Below, one piece after another: positions 33,710-40,346 of a stretch of 40,346 nucleotides of DNA. The number at the start of each line of letters is the position of its first letter. Within the stretch, counting starts at the first letter, position 1. The position numbers and the translations under genes were made by a program. The notes beneath the pieces were generated by a model that saw only the letters and a program-made list of their open reading frames with translations, was not told the origin of the DNA and ran no database searches. The DNA lies in the NCBI GenBank assembly GCA_945861925.1, contig CAMAWO010000005.1, positions 1 to 40,346 on the forward strand, in the 5' to 3' direction. Origin of the DNA: Bifidobacterium breve (GTDB taxonomy: Bacteria > Actinomycetota > Actinomycetes > S36-B12).

Positions 33710-35266
33710 TCAGCCTCGCCTCAGTCGACGCGCACCACCCGCAACGATTGACAGGAAACCCAAAGCGGCAAGCACCACGCCGAGATGGCCCCCGAACCGC
33801 ACCGCAACAGTCACGTCCGTTGCGACGGGGACGTCCCTCTGGCGCCACCCGGCTTGCCCGTCCGCCACGCTGTCGAGCACCGTGCCGTCAGGTCCGATGA
33901 TGGCACTGACCCCCGTGGTGGACGCGACCAGGACCGAACGGGAGGTCTCCAAGGCGCGGAACCGTGCGATCGCCAGCTGCTGCATCGGCTGGGCCGTGCC
34001 GCTGTAAGTCGCGTTGTTGGACGGTATGGCTAGGACGTTTGCCCCGGCGAGGACCGCGTCCCGGACAGCACCGTCGAAGGCAACTTCGTAGCAAATCAGG
34101 ATCCCGACCTTCGCGCGATCGGAGGTCAGGACGGGGCCGTCGTCGCCCGGGAGGAAGTCGCGGGCCACCTGGGCGAAGCGTCCCGCCAGAGGGCCAAGAA
34201 GGTCTCTGCCGGGGACATACTCCCCGAACGGGACCAGGATTCCCTTGGTGTAGGTGCCGCTAGGCCCGGACTCCGGCGACCATAGGATCGCTTGGTTGCG
34301 CGCACCGTTCGCTGGTGCAGCCGTGGTGGCTCCAACGATCACGGGCGCGCCGATCGCCTTCACTGCTTCGTCGATCGATGCCCGGACCGCCGGGTCGGAG
34401 GCCGGGTCGATGTCCGTGGAGCTTTCCGGCCAGACCACGAGGTCGGGCCGGCCGGCCACTTGCGAGGCAAGGGCACGGGTCTGCTCCACGTGCGCGGCCA
34501 GCACCGCGCGCGCCTGAGCCTTCCCTTCCGGCCCAGGCTGTGGACCGCCCTGGACCACTGCGGCAACGATGGTCGGACCCGAGCCCGCGGACTCCGGCGT
34601 TTCGCCTGGGTCGTCGGCGAGAATGCCCACGACGACCCCTGCCATGAGTATGAATCCGACCGCGGCAGCCTTGCGGGCGCTGTGACGCGCTAACAGGAAG
34701 GCCGCGGCTACGAGGGTCCCAGCCGTCAGGGCGAGGTACGTCAAGGCGTATACGCCCAGGTATGGCACCAGACCCGCCGCGGGGCTATCGACGGCAGCGA
34801 AGCCGACGCGGGCCCATGGGAAGCCTCCGAGGGGCCACTGAGAGCGCAGCCACTCCTGCAACACCCATACGGCGGGGACGAGCAGGACCCACATGCGCAG
34901 GCGCATGGTCAGCGACAAGGCCACCATCATTGCGGCCCACCAGGCGGCAAAGAGGGCCATCATGCCGATCAACGCATCGGCACCTACGCCTGCCAGCCAG
35001 TTCAGGCTCACTACCGCGAAGACGGCACCGGCTATTGCTCCGAGTATCAGGGCCTGCCGAGTGCTGCTGTCCCGTACGCCGAGGACGAGGCAGGCACCCG
35101 CGAAGGGGACGACCCACCACCATCCGGTGTGGGACGTCGAGGCTGCCATGAGGACGGAGCCGACGCAGATGGCGGCTATTCGTACCGCCCACCTCGGTCT
35201 GTCTGATGGGGTGGGGCGCCTCAGCCGGGCCGTGGCTGCCGACGTGGACAGCATCTTGGTTGTCAC
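33710..35266 (-). CDS. lnt: Apolipoprotein N-acyltransferase
   Basis: About 518 residues: an N-terminal block of six to seven membrane helices and a nitrilase-fold extracytoplasmic domain. The catalytic triad is visible as Glu in VVWPESST, Lys in YTKGILVPFGEYVP and Cys in GILICYEVAFDG. It adds the third acyl chain to lipoproteins. The GTG at 35266 overlaps the stop of the upstream methyltransferase gene (GTGA); the track start is two codons earlier. In many actinobacteria lnt adjoins a polyprenol-phosphate mannosyltransferase. Here it follows a membrane-methyltransferase fusion instead. Confidence 0.93.
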   Translation of the reverse strand: MTTKMLSTSAATARLRRPTPSDRPRWAVRIAAICVGSVLMAASTSHTGWWWVVPFAGACLVLGVRDSSTRQALILGAIAGAVFAVVSLNWLAGVGADALIGMMALFAAWWAAMMVALSLTMRLRMWVLLVPAVWVLQEWLRSQWPLGGFPWARVGFAAVDSPAAGLVPYLGVYALTYLALTAGTLVAAAFLLARHSARKAAAVGFILMAGVVVGILADDPGETPESAGSGPTIVAAVVQGGPQPGPEGKAQARAVLAAHVEQTRALASQVAGRPDLVVWPESSTDIDPASDPAVRASIDEAVKAIGAPVIVGATTAAPANGARNQAILWSPESGPSGTYTKGILVPFGEYVPGRDLLGPLAGRFAQVARDFLPGDDGPVLTSDRAKVGILICYEVAFDGAVRDAVLAGANVLAIPSNNATYSGTAQPMQQLAIARFRALETSRSVLVASTTGVSAIIGPDGTVLDSVADGQAGWRQRDVPVATDVTVAVRFGGHLGVVLAALGFLSIVAGGARRLRRG

Positions 35267-36744
35267 GGGCACGGCGAGCGCCTGCGCACAGACGTTTGTG
35301 CCACGGCCAGCGTGAAGGGCCGCTCCGGGTCATCGATGCTTCGCGCGTGCGCAACTCGTAGCCCCAGGGCCCGAGCCGCTCGGTCATGTAGGCGGTCAGC
35401 GTCGGCGGACCCATGCAGCATGATGACGCGGCAGTCCTCGCTTGCGATACGCAGTAGTGGGGCCAAGGCATCGTGGATCGCGCGCTCGCCCACCAGGTAG
35501 TACAACACCTCTGCCAGCACGATGCAGTCGACGCGGCCGTGCAGCGACTCAGGCAGCTCGCCGTACGCCTCAGGACCGATGACACGCACGTTGCTGAAGT
35601 CGCGAGTCCGTTGGGTGGCAATGCGGACGGCCACCGTCGACACGTCCGATCCGATGACGGTGGAGGCGGGAAGTTGACGTGCGAGCGCGATGAGGTTGTG
35701 TCCGTCGGCGCACCCCACCTCGACGATCACGCCTGCGCTGCTCCCCACCTCGACGAGGAGAGACTCCTGTTTGCGCCTCTCATAACCAAGCTGTTGATAG
35801 CCCCACGGGTCGTCGGAGAGGTAGAACATCAGATTGAATGCTCGGCGCCGCGCCTTGTCACGGACCCGCAAGGGCATGAGACTGATGGCACCGAACAGCG
35901 CGCGGTGCAGCACGCGTCCTCCGTCGGTCGTGGCTGGAGCATCGCCGGAGGGAGGTGCCGGGTGCGTGTAGCGCGCTATGCCCATCGCTGCGGCCGCCGC
36001 GATCAACGATCCTGCGCGCCAGATGAGCCACGCGGCTAACCCCACGTCGATGCGCACACCGATCCAGGTGAGCGGAACGAGGAACGCGGCATCCGCGAGC
36101 CCGATGCCACCTGGGAGCGGAGTTATCCGGATCGCGAGCCGGGTCGCCAATGCGATCGCCGCCACTTCGACGATGCTTATCCCAGTCAGACCGGCCGTGT
36201 GCACGACAACAGCCACGGAGACAAGTACCGCGAAGGCCGCGTTCGCCTCCACGAATGCGCTCGAAGCGAGCAGGTGAACGCCTCGTCGAGTCAAGAGCGA
36301 TCGGGTGGCCGCAGAACGGGAGGTCCGCACCGCATGGAGCACCGCCGTGGTCGCCGCAACACTGGCTAAGACGACAACCAAGGTGGGCGAAGGAGCATGG
36401 CCGGTCGTCGCGAGCGCGACGGCACCCAACAGTCCCACGAATGCTGCGGCGATGAGGACACCGGCCAGCTGGGCCTGCTGTTGAGGCGCGCGGTCGTTAT
36501 CCGCGACCGGCGTGTCAATCGCAGCAATCCACTTTCCGCGCCGCAGCGGCGCCTTCACGACGTATGTCTCGTCGTGGGCGGCCGCGACGAAGGCCGCACG
36601 CCAATCAAGAGCCGGCTGGATCGCTCGGCTGCGCACCGCCGAACCCGTCGCCTGAGCGCCGACCACCGCTGCGGCTGCAACGCCGAGCATGACGTCCGAT
36701 CGCAGGGCGAGGATCGCTGCGTCTGCGAGGGTCCAGGTGCTCAT
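35263..36744 (-). CDS. Membrane flippase-like domain fused to SAM methyltransferase
   Basis: A 493-residue protein from the ATG at 36744; the track start at 37029 lies inside the preceding gene. Residues 1-260 hold about seven hydrophobic segments and the motif TPLPGGIGLADAAFLVPLTWIG, typical of UPF0104/AglD- and MprF-type flippase-like membrane proteins. Residues 300-493 form a class I methyltransferase: SAM loop VIVEVGCADGHN (about 339-350), acidic GSDVS and AEVLYYLVGERA, as in NodS-like enzymes. I infer modification and possibly transport of a lipid-linked sugar or lipid. It shares its start with the stop of the NlpC/P60 gene (TGATG) and its stop with the start of lnt (GTGA). The true substrate is unknown. 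Confidence 0.8.
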   Translation of the reverse strand: MSTWTLADAAILALRSDVMLGVAAAAVVGAQATGSAVRSRAIQPALDWRAAFVAAAHDETYVVKAPLRRGKWIAAIDTPVADNDRAPQQQAQLAGVLIAAAFVGLLGAVALATTGHAPSPTLVVVLASVAATTAVLHAVRTSRSAATRSLLTRRGVHLLASSAFVEANAAFAVLVSVAVVVHTAGLTGISIVEVAAIALATRLAIRITPLPGGIGLADAAFLVPLTWIGVRIDVGLAAWLIWRAGSLIAAAAAMGIARYTHPAPPSGDAPATTDGGRVLHRALFGAISLMPLRVRDKARRRAFNLMFYLSDDPWGYQQLGYERRKQESLLVEVGSSAGVIVEVGCADGHNLIALARQLPASTVIGSDVSTVAVRIATQRTRDFSNVRVIGPEAYGELPESLHGRVDCIVLAEVLYYLVGERAIHDALAPLLRIASEDCRVIMLHGSADADRLHDRAARALGLRVAHARSIDDPERPFTLAVAQTSVRRRSPCP

Positions 36745-37880
36745 CAGCCGATAACCCGGCCCACGCCGGAGAACCGCTCCTTGTACCAGGGGCCGAGGAA
36801 GTCGATGATCTCGACGCCATCTGAGGGGTTGGAGGCGCTGACCATCTTGCCGTTGCCTACGTAGATCGCCACGTGTCGGGCGCCACTTCCGAAGTAGAAG
36901 ACCAGGTCCCCAGGCTGAATCTCCGATACCGGTACGCGCTGCGTCTGGTCCCACTGCGTATAGCTCAGGGCGGTCAGCCCGACACCGGACTTCGCCCAGG
37001 CGGCCGAGGTGAGCTTCGAGCAGTCCCACGAGTCCGGCGGGCGGGCGCTATACGAGTACGGCTCACCGACTTGCGCCAGCGCGTACTGGACAGCGGCCTG
37101 TGCGCGCGATCCACCGCTGTAGCCGCCACCCGAAGCGGCGGCACCGTCTGGGGAGGTGGTCCTGCCACCTTGGCGACTCGGATCGCTGCCGCCAGACGCA
37201 GCCTCGGCCGGGCCGGCAGCAGCGGCTTGGCGTGCTTCCTCTCTTTGCTGCTGTGCGCGCTCGGCCTGAACTCGGGCGAGCAGTTCCCTGTCCTCCTGTC
37301 GGAGATTGTCCAGAATGGACTGCGCCTGCCCGAGCCGCTCGGTAACGCGCGCCTCGGCTGAGCTCATTTCCGCCTCAAGTGCCTCGGCCTGAGCCTCCTG
37401 GTCGGACGCTTCAGCCTCCGTCTGGGCGAGGCGCAGTCGCGCCGTCTGCGCCTGCCTGATCTGCGCCGCCTGGGTCAACGCCACCTGGTCCATCACAGAG
37501 GCCTGCGCGAGGAACTCAACCGGATCCTCAGCCAGTAACAACTTCAGCGCTGGGTCGATCCCGCCCGAGGCGTATAGGGAGCGCGCGAGGTCTCCCAGCA
37601 CGGCCTGCGTCTGATTCAACTCCTTTCGTTGGCTCTGGAGTTCCCCCTGCACCGAATCCAGCTTCTGCCGAACAGCCGTCAACCGATCGGCTGCCCGCGA
37701 GGCCTCCTCATGCGCTGCGCCCGCCTGCATCTCGAGATCGCGGACCAGCACCTCCACCTCTTGAATGTCCGCCTGCGGAGCTGCCATCCCCGAAGTGGAG
37801 CCGAGCGCAACAGCAGCGAAGGACAAGACGACCGTCGCCACCGCGGCGACGATACGCCGACCGAGAAGGGACTGGGGCAC
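36744..37880 (-). CDS. Secreted NlpC/P60 peptidoglycan hydrolase with coiled coil
   Basis: A 378-residue RipA/PcsB-like endopeptidase. The signal peptide is at residues 1-34 (ending GMAAPQ). A long coiled coil runs about 38-215, a low-complexity Gly/Ser/Ala linker about 220-258, and the NlpC/P60 domain about 259-378 with catalytic Cys287 (SWDCSKLTSAAW) and His336 (ARHVAIYVG). It cleaves peptide cross-links or stems during division. The coiled coil suggests control by a membrane partner such as FtsEX. The start GTG at 37880 has GGAGA eight bases upstream. It is the first gene of the envelope operon with the flippase-methyltransferase and lnt. Confidence 0.92.
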   Translation of the reverse strand: MPQSLLGRRIVAAVATVVLSFAAVALGSTSGMAAPQADIQEVEVLVRDLEMQAGAAHEEASRAADRLTAVRQKLDSVQGELQSQRKELNQTQAVLGDLARSLYASGGIDPALKLLLAEDPVEFLAQASVMDQVALTQAAQIRQAQTARLRLAQTEAEASDQEAQAEALEAEMSSAEARVTERLGQAQSILDNLRQEDRELLARVQAERAQQQREEARQAAAAGPAEAASGGSDPSRQGGRTTSPDGAAASGGGYSGGSRAQAAVQYALAQVGEPYSYSARPPDSWDCSKLTSAAWAKSGVGLTALSYTQWDQTQRVPVSEIQPGDLVFYFGSGARHVAIYVGNGKMVSASNPSDGVEIIDFLGPWYKERFSGVGRVIG

Positions 37881-37906
37881 GGAGATGCTCTCCTATCGTC
37901 GGGGCA

Positions 37907-37920
37907 ACGCTCGCGAGCGT
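37907..37920. repeat. 14-base perfect palindrome upstream of the NlpC/P60 gene
   Basis: ACGCTCGCGAGCGT is its own complement and lies 27 bases before the start, flanked on both sides by CGGGG. It could be an operator or a leader hairpin. The rest of the 180-base leader holds a T-run (TTTTTTT) next to GCTCC/GGAGC. I could not fit it to a known c-di-AMP riboswitch. Confidence 0.4.
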
Positions 37921-38060
37921 CGGGGTCCGCTCCAACTGTGTGACGGAGCAGGTTTTTTTAGTATGCCGGGGGCAGTGCAGTGAACTCGCGGACCTTTGGT
38001 CAAGGTTCGATGAAGACCTCGTTCGACCGTGAGGAGTGAGTTGGACGGCAAGAAGCACGC

Positions 38061-38747
38061 GTGAGGCTGGCGGCTCGCGTAGAAGGCGGGTCTAGTCCCA
38101 CGAGCGGAACCATGGCAGTCACAGGGATGGACGTGACGTCGCAGGACCTGACGCTGCACTGCTTCCTGGAGGTCAGCGCCGGCGATTGGGCGCCCGCCTT
38201 GGCCTTCTGGCTGGGTGTTCGACGGCGACTGCGGGACGACGTGGGGATCCCTGTTCGCCGCGAGTTGCACGCGGTTGACTTCCTGTCCGGCCGAGGTAAC
38301 CCGTCCTTGGAGTCGAGCTGGAATCGGAGCAAGGCCGAGCGGCTTCGGGCCCGACTGCGGCTCGTGGAAGCGGTCGCTGGGGTGCCGATCTCGTTGAGCA
38401 TTACCTACGGCGATGGTGGTCAACGCTCAGCGGTGTACAGGGCCGGGTTGAACGACTTGGACCGACGCCTGAGTAGGTCCCTGGACCACGGGCTTGTCAT
38501 GGTCGACGGCGACGGGACGGACCCCGCCTACCCGGACGCCCATCGCGAGCTCGACCTGCGCAGCCGCCGGGTCGTCGAGGATCCCTGGCGTCAGGGCTCG
38601 AACAGCAATCAGTGGATCGTGACTGCCAACTTCGTCGCCTACCTGGCATTCCAGGACCTGCGCCGGAACAAGCCGGCGCTCCAGGGGTGGTACGCGCAAT
38701 ACTTCAGTGACCAGAACGTGCACGGCGGTCCCCGCCGGTTCAGTTGA
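38061..38747 (+). CDS. DUF3800-like protein
   Basis: A 228-residue protein. RELHAVDFLSGRG in the first third, VMVDGDGTDPAY in the middle, and SNSNQWIVTANFVAYLAFQDL near the end resemble DUF3800 proteins, which have an RNase H-like fold and often lie in mobile or defence regions. The N-terminal Y-x-DESG strand that usually opens the family is not clear (RVEGGSSPTSG may be what remains), so the start at the GTG at 38061 is uncertain and the protein may be damaged. Confidence 0.55.
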   Translation: MRLAARVEGGSSPTSGTMAVTGMDVTSQDLTLHCFLEVSAGDWAPALAFWLGVRRRLRDDVGIPVRRELHAVDFLSGRGNPSLESSWNRSKAERLRARLRLVEAVAGVPISLSITYGDGGQRSAVYRAGLNDLDRRLSRSLDHGLVMVDGDGTDPAYPDAHRELDLRSRRVVEDPWRQGSNSNQWIVTANFVAYLAFQDLRRNKPALQGWYAQYFSDQNVHGGPRRFS

Positions 38748-38786
38748 ATCCCCGGAGCCCTCCCCACCTGGGCTTGCTGTCATCTG

Positions 38787-39176
38787 GGGCGCGCGCACCT
38801 GCTGGTCGACAGCGACGGCGAGAGCATCGGCGATGAGGGCGTGCGACGCTGCATCGGTTCCCGGCAGAAGTGCGCGCAGGGCCGCACGGTCGCTGGCCGC
38901 TGGCAGCGGCCACCACCAACTGCGGATCCCCGTGCCATCGACGACGCTCATCCCGGGAACGAACCGGCCGGCGTCGACAAGGGCCCCTGCCAGTTCAGTC
39001 ACCTCGGCCAGCAGCGACGCCGGGAGTTCTCCACCGTCCACGCCGCCATTCTGGCAAAGCGCTGCTGGCCGCAGGAACCCGGTCGAGTCGCGAAGGGCTC
39101 GCTCCGGTCGGCTTCTCGTTCCGCACTCGGGGTAGGGCATCCACATCGGGTTCCCAGCTGGGATCGATGCGTCAAG
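38787..39176 (-). pseudogene. Fragment of an SNF2-family helicase (N-terminal accessory region)
   Basis: The minus-strand frame reads MWMPYPECG, LLAEVTELAGALVDAGRFVP and SWWWPLPAASDRAALRALLP before ALIADALAVAVDQQVRA. This follows the N-terminal accessory domain of actinobacterial SNF2 helicases (LA.ELVARGRVLPGL ... ARWRPVL ... ALAAAMP ... LLADALA.FVD..VRA). The helicase core is missing because the frame runs into the DUF3800-like gene, and no start was found. Confidence 0.4.
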
Positions 39177-39200
39177 GGAGAGTTCGGCAGGGGTGCTCGG

Positions 39201-39398
39201 TTCGAGGAACTCGACGATGACGTCCTGATGTCGCGCCTGTTCACGGCCGCAGAAGTCGAGGTCGCACGACTCGCGCTGACGCAGTTTTCGGGGACCGACC
39301 TCGACGTCGTCGTCCGCGGCCTGGGGCTTGGCTTCACCGCCCTGACGGTGCCGGCGGATCCGCGGGTGCGATCGATGGCCGTCGTCGAGGCGCTCGGC
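39201..39398 (+). pseudogene. Fragment of an aminopropyltransferase-like (spermidine-synthase-type) protein
   Basis: The plus-strand frame reads FEELDDDVLMSRLFTAAEVE then TDLDVVVRGLGLGFTALTV and DPRVRSMAVVEALGPV. This matches actinobacterial spermidine-synthase-like proteins (LGDEFLMSSLFT.AE.ELARLGL ... DLDVVVGGLGLGYTA ... DPRVRSLTVVEAL). The match ends at the point where the IS6 relic begins on the other strand, so insertion seems to have truncated it. The N-terminus is also lost. Confidence 0.55.
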
Positions 39399-39520
39399 CC
39401 GGTGAAGCGCTGGACCCAGCGGAACAAGGTGACGTGATCCACGTCGATGCCGCGCTCGTTGATGCGGCTCCGGAGGACCTCCAACAGGATCACATGAGAA
39501 GGGAACCGGAACCCCTCGAA
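39398..39520 (-). pseudogene. Second IS6-family transposase relic
   Basis: The minus strand reads FEGFRFPSHVILLEVLRSRI then NERGIDVDHVTLFRWVQRFT, the IS6-family N-terminus with an internal deletion like that of the relic at 22255. It stops abruptly at the junction with the aminopropyltransferase-like fragment. Confidence 0.75.
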
Positions 39521-39873
39521 CGCCGAAGGGGCCCGCACGAGCGGCCTCGGGCGATCCGTCAACGCAACAGTGCCGCGAGGCGCAGTCAGACTCATAGGAA
39601 CGGGCTAAAGAAGGTGCTAAAACCTCATAATCGATGGATTCTGACAGTTCACACATCGCTGATAGTTATTGGTATCGCACGACTATTTGAAGGTGGTTCG
39701 CCGGGGGCTCGGACCCGAACCTACGGATTATGGGCCTGCGGACCCTCCCCATGCATGAGAGCCGCAATTCAGTGCTATCCGGCACTTTCACGCCGCTGAG
39801 GCTCACGCATGCCCACCCATGCCCACCCAGGCTCAGGAAGAAAGGGCCAGCGCAACGGGTGCGCTCGGCGGCA
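39521..39873. other. AT-rich spacer with a second tRNA-like relic
   Basis: Bases 39597-39690 are much richer in A and T than the rest. On the minus strand 39697-39738 reads CATAATCCGTAGGTTCGG, then GTCCGAGCCCC and ends ACCA: the 3' half of a CAT-anticodon tRNA with a broken T arm. A repeat of ATGCCCACCC (two units) lies at about 39809-39828. No gene was recognised. Confidence 0.45.
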
Positions 39874-40344
39874 TCAACGTTGGAACACCGTCAAGTGGGG
39901 GAGCACCTTGCCACATGCCTGGACGATGTCGCGGGCCTTGTCCAGGTCAGCGAGGACGACATCGGGCTCGATCTGGGTGTCCGGGTCGGGGTACTCCGTG
40001 TCGTTCCTGGTGCTCCGCATGCGTGGCACGGGACGCAGGAGGGCGCCCATGGACCCGGCGAACTGAGCGAGGGCGGCCTGCTCCACGGCGACGTGGCCGC
40101 CGGCGCGGGTCGGTCGCAGTCCCTGTGCCTGGAGCAGGGAGCTCAACGCTTTGCGGACGCCGTCCCACAGGTTCGCGTACGCGGAGTACCAGCGGCCCGA
40201 GGACGCCGCATCGCTGGCCGTGTCGATCGCTTCCTCAGCCTGGGCAAGCAGCGCATTCGCGAGGTCCATCGACGCCGTGACGATCTCCAACTCACGGCGA
40301 TCGAGCATCGCGACGATCGTGTCCCGACCGGGTGCCCAACTCAC
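39874..40344 (-). CDS. HEPN-domain protein (possibly 5' truncated)
   Basis: At least 144-156 residues of a helical HEPN-like protein of the SAV_6107 type. GRWYSAYANLWDGVRKALSS and AQGLRPTRAGGHVAVEQAAL are followed by RMRSTRNDTEYPDPD, in the place of the R-x4-6-H motif but with Asn-Asp after Arg. The conserved region APGRDTIVAMLDRREL runs to the GTG at 40344, two bases from the window end, so the gene may begin outside. Such proteins often pair with a nucleotidyltransferase or antitoxin. The partner would lie beyond the edge. Confidence 0.65.
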   Translation of the reverse strand: MSWAPGRDTIVAMLDRRELEIVTASMDLANALLAQAEEAIDTASDAASSGRWYSAYANLWDGVRKALSSLLQAQGLRPTRAGGHVAVEQAALAQFAGSMGALLRPVPRMRSTRNDTEYPDPDTQIEPDVVLADLDKARDIVQACGKVLPHLTVFQR

Positions 40345-40346
40345 GA

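Noticed and set aside
37881-38060. c-di-AMP (ydaO-type) riboswitch upstream of the NlpC/P60 gene
   Set aside because: Such switches occur before similar genes, but I could not find the conserved sequence blocks in this short leader.
39809-39828. ATGCCCACCC doublet as a possible repeat array or CRISPR
   Set aside because: Only two short units with no spacers.

Overview
The window is high-GC DNA with short intergenic gaps, frequent GTG starts and many 1-8 base stop/start overlaps. With a coproporphyrin-type haem pathway (hemY, hemQ/chdC and a ferrochelatase with extra cysteines), this points to an Actinomycetota chromosome, probably Micrococcales-like. Genus is not assignable from sequence alone. 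No rRNA, intact tRNA or CRISPR array was seen.

Bases 1-5740: the end of a surface-type protein with Ig-like character is followed by a divergent gene set for oxidative, non-phosphorylating breakdown of a deoxy sugar. Lactonase, FAH-family 2,4-diketo-3-deoxyaldonate hydrolase, zinc alcohol dehydrogenase and SDR lie on the minus strand; an IlvD/EDD sugar-acid dehydratase lies on the plus strand. L-fucose or a similar sugar, giving pyruvate plus lactate, is the likeliest substrate. Bases 5793-10788: an EamA exporter, a uridine-kinase-like protein without its P-loop, a secreted acetolactate decarboxylase, a beta-propeller lipoprotein, a zinc-ribbon protein and a second EamA protein. A long palindromic repeat occurs twice (265-333 and 7343-7411), both times between convergent genes.

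Bases 11288-22229: the haem biosynthesis locus, built as two divergent operons: hemA-hemCD(fused)-MFS exporter on the minus strand and hemE-hemY-hemQ-hemH-hemB-hemL on the plus strand. Together they run from glutamyl-tRNA to haem. The MFS gene overlaps hemCD by ATGA, so it may belong to tetrapyrrole handling. An IS6-family transposase relic and chrA (chromate transporter) follow.

Bases 23861-33700: an accessory region with much decay. It holds three related toxin-antitoxin-like loci with broken toxin genes, an MFS transporter, an intact FitA/FitB (VapBC-type) module bracketed by a 90-base imperfect duplication, a large AEP-primase/SF2-helicase protein of the TOTE conflict-system type, a tyrosine recombinase ruined by frameshifts, and a tRNA-3'-half-like attachment relic.

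Bases 33505-40346: a small membrane protein, then a tightly coupled envelope operon on the minus strand: NlpC/P60 hydrolase, a membrane flippase-like domain fused to a SAM methyltransferase, and apolipoprotein N-acyltransferase (lnt). The right end is again scrambled: a DUF3800-like gene, fragments of an SNF2 helicase and an aminopropyltransferase-like protein, a second IS6 relic, a second tRNA-like relic and a HEPN-domain gene at the edge.
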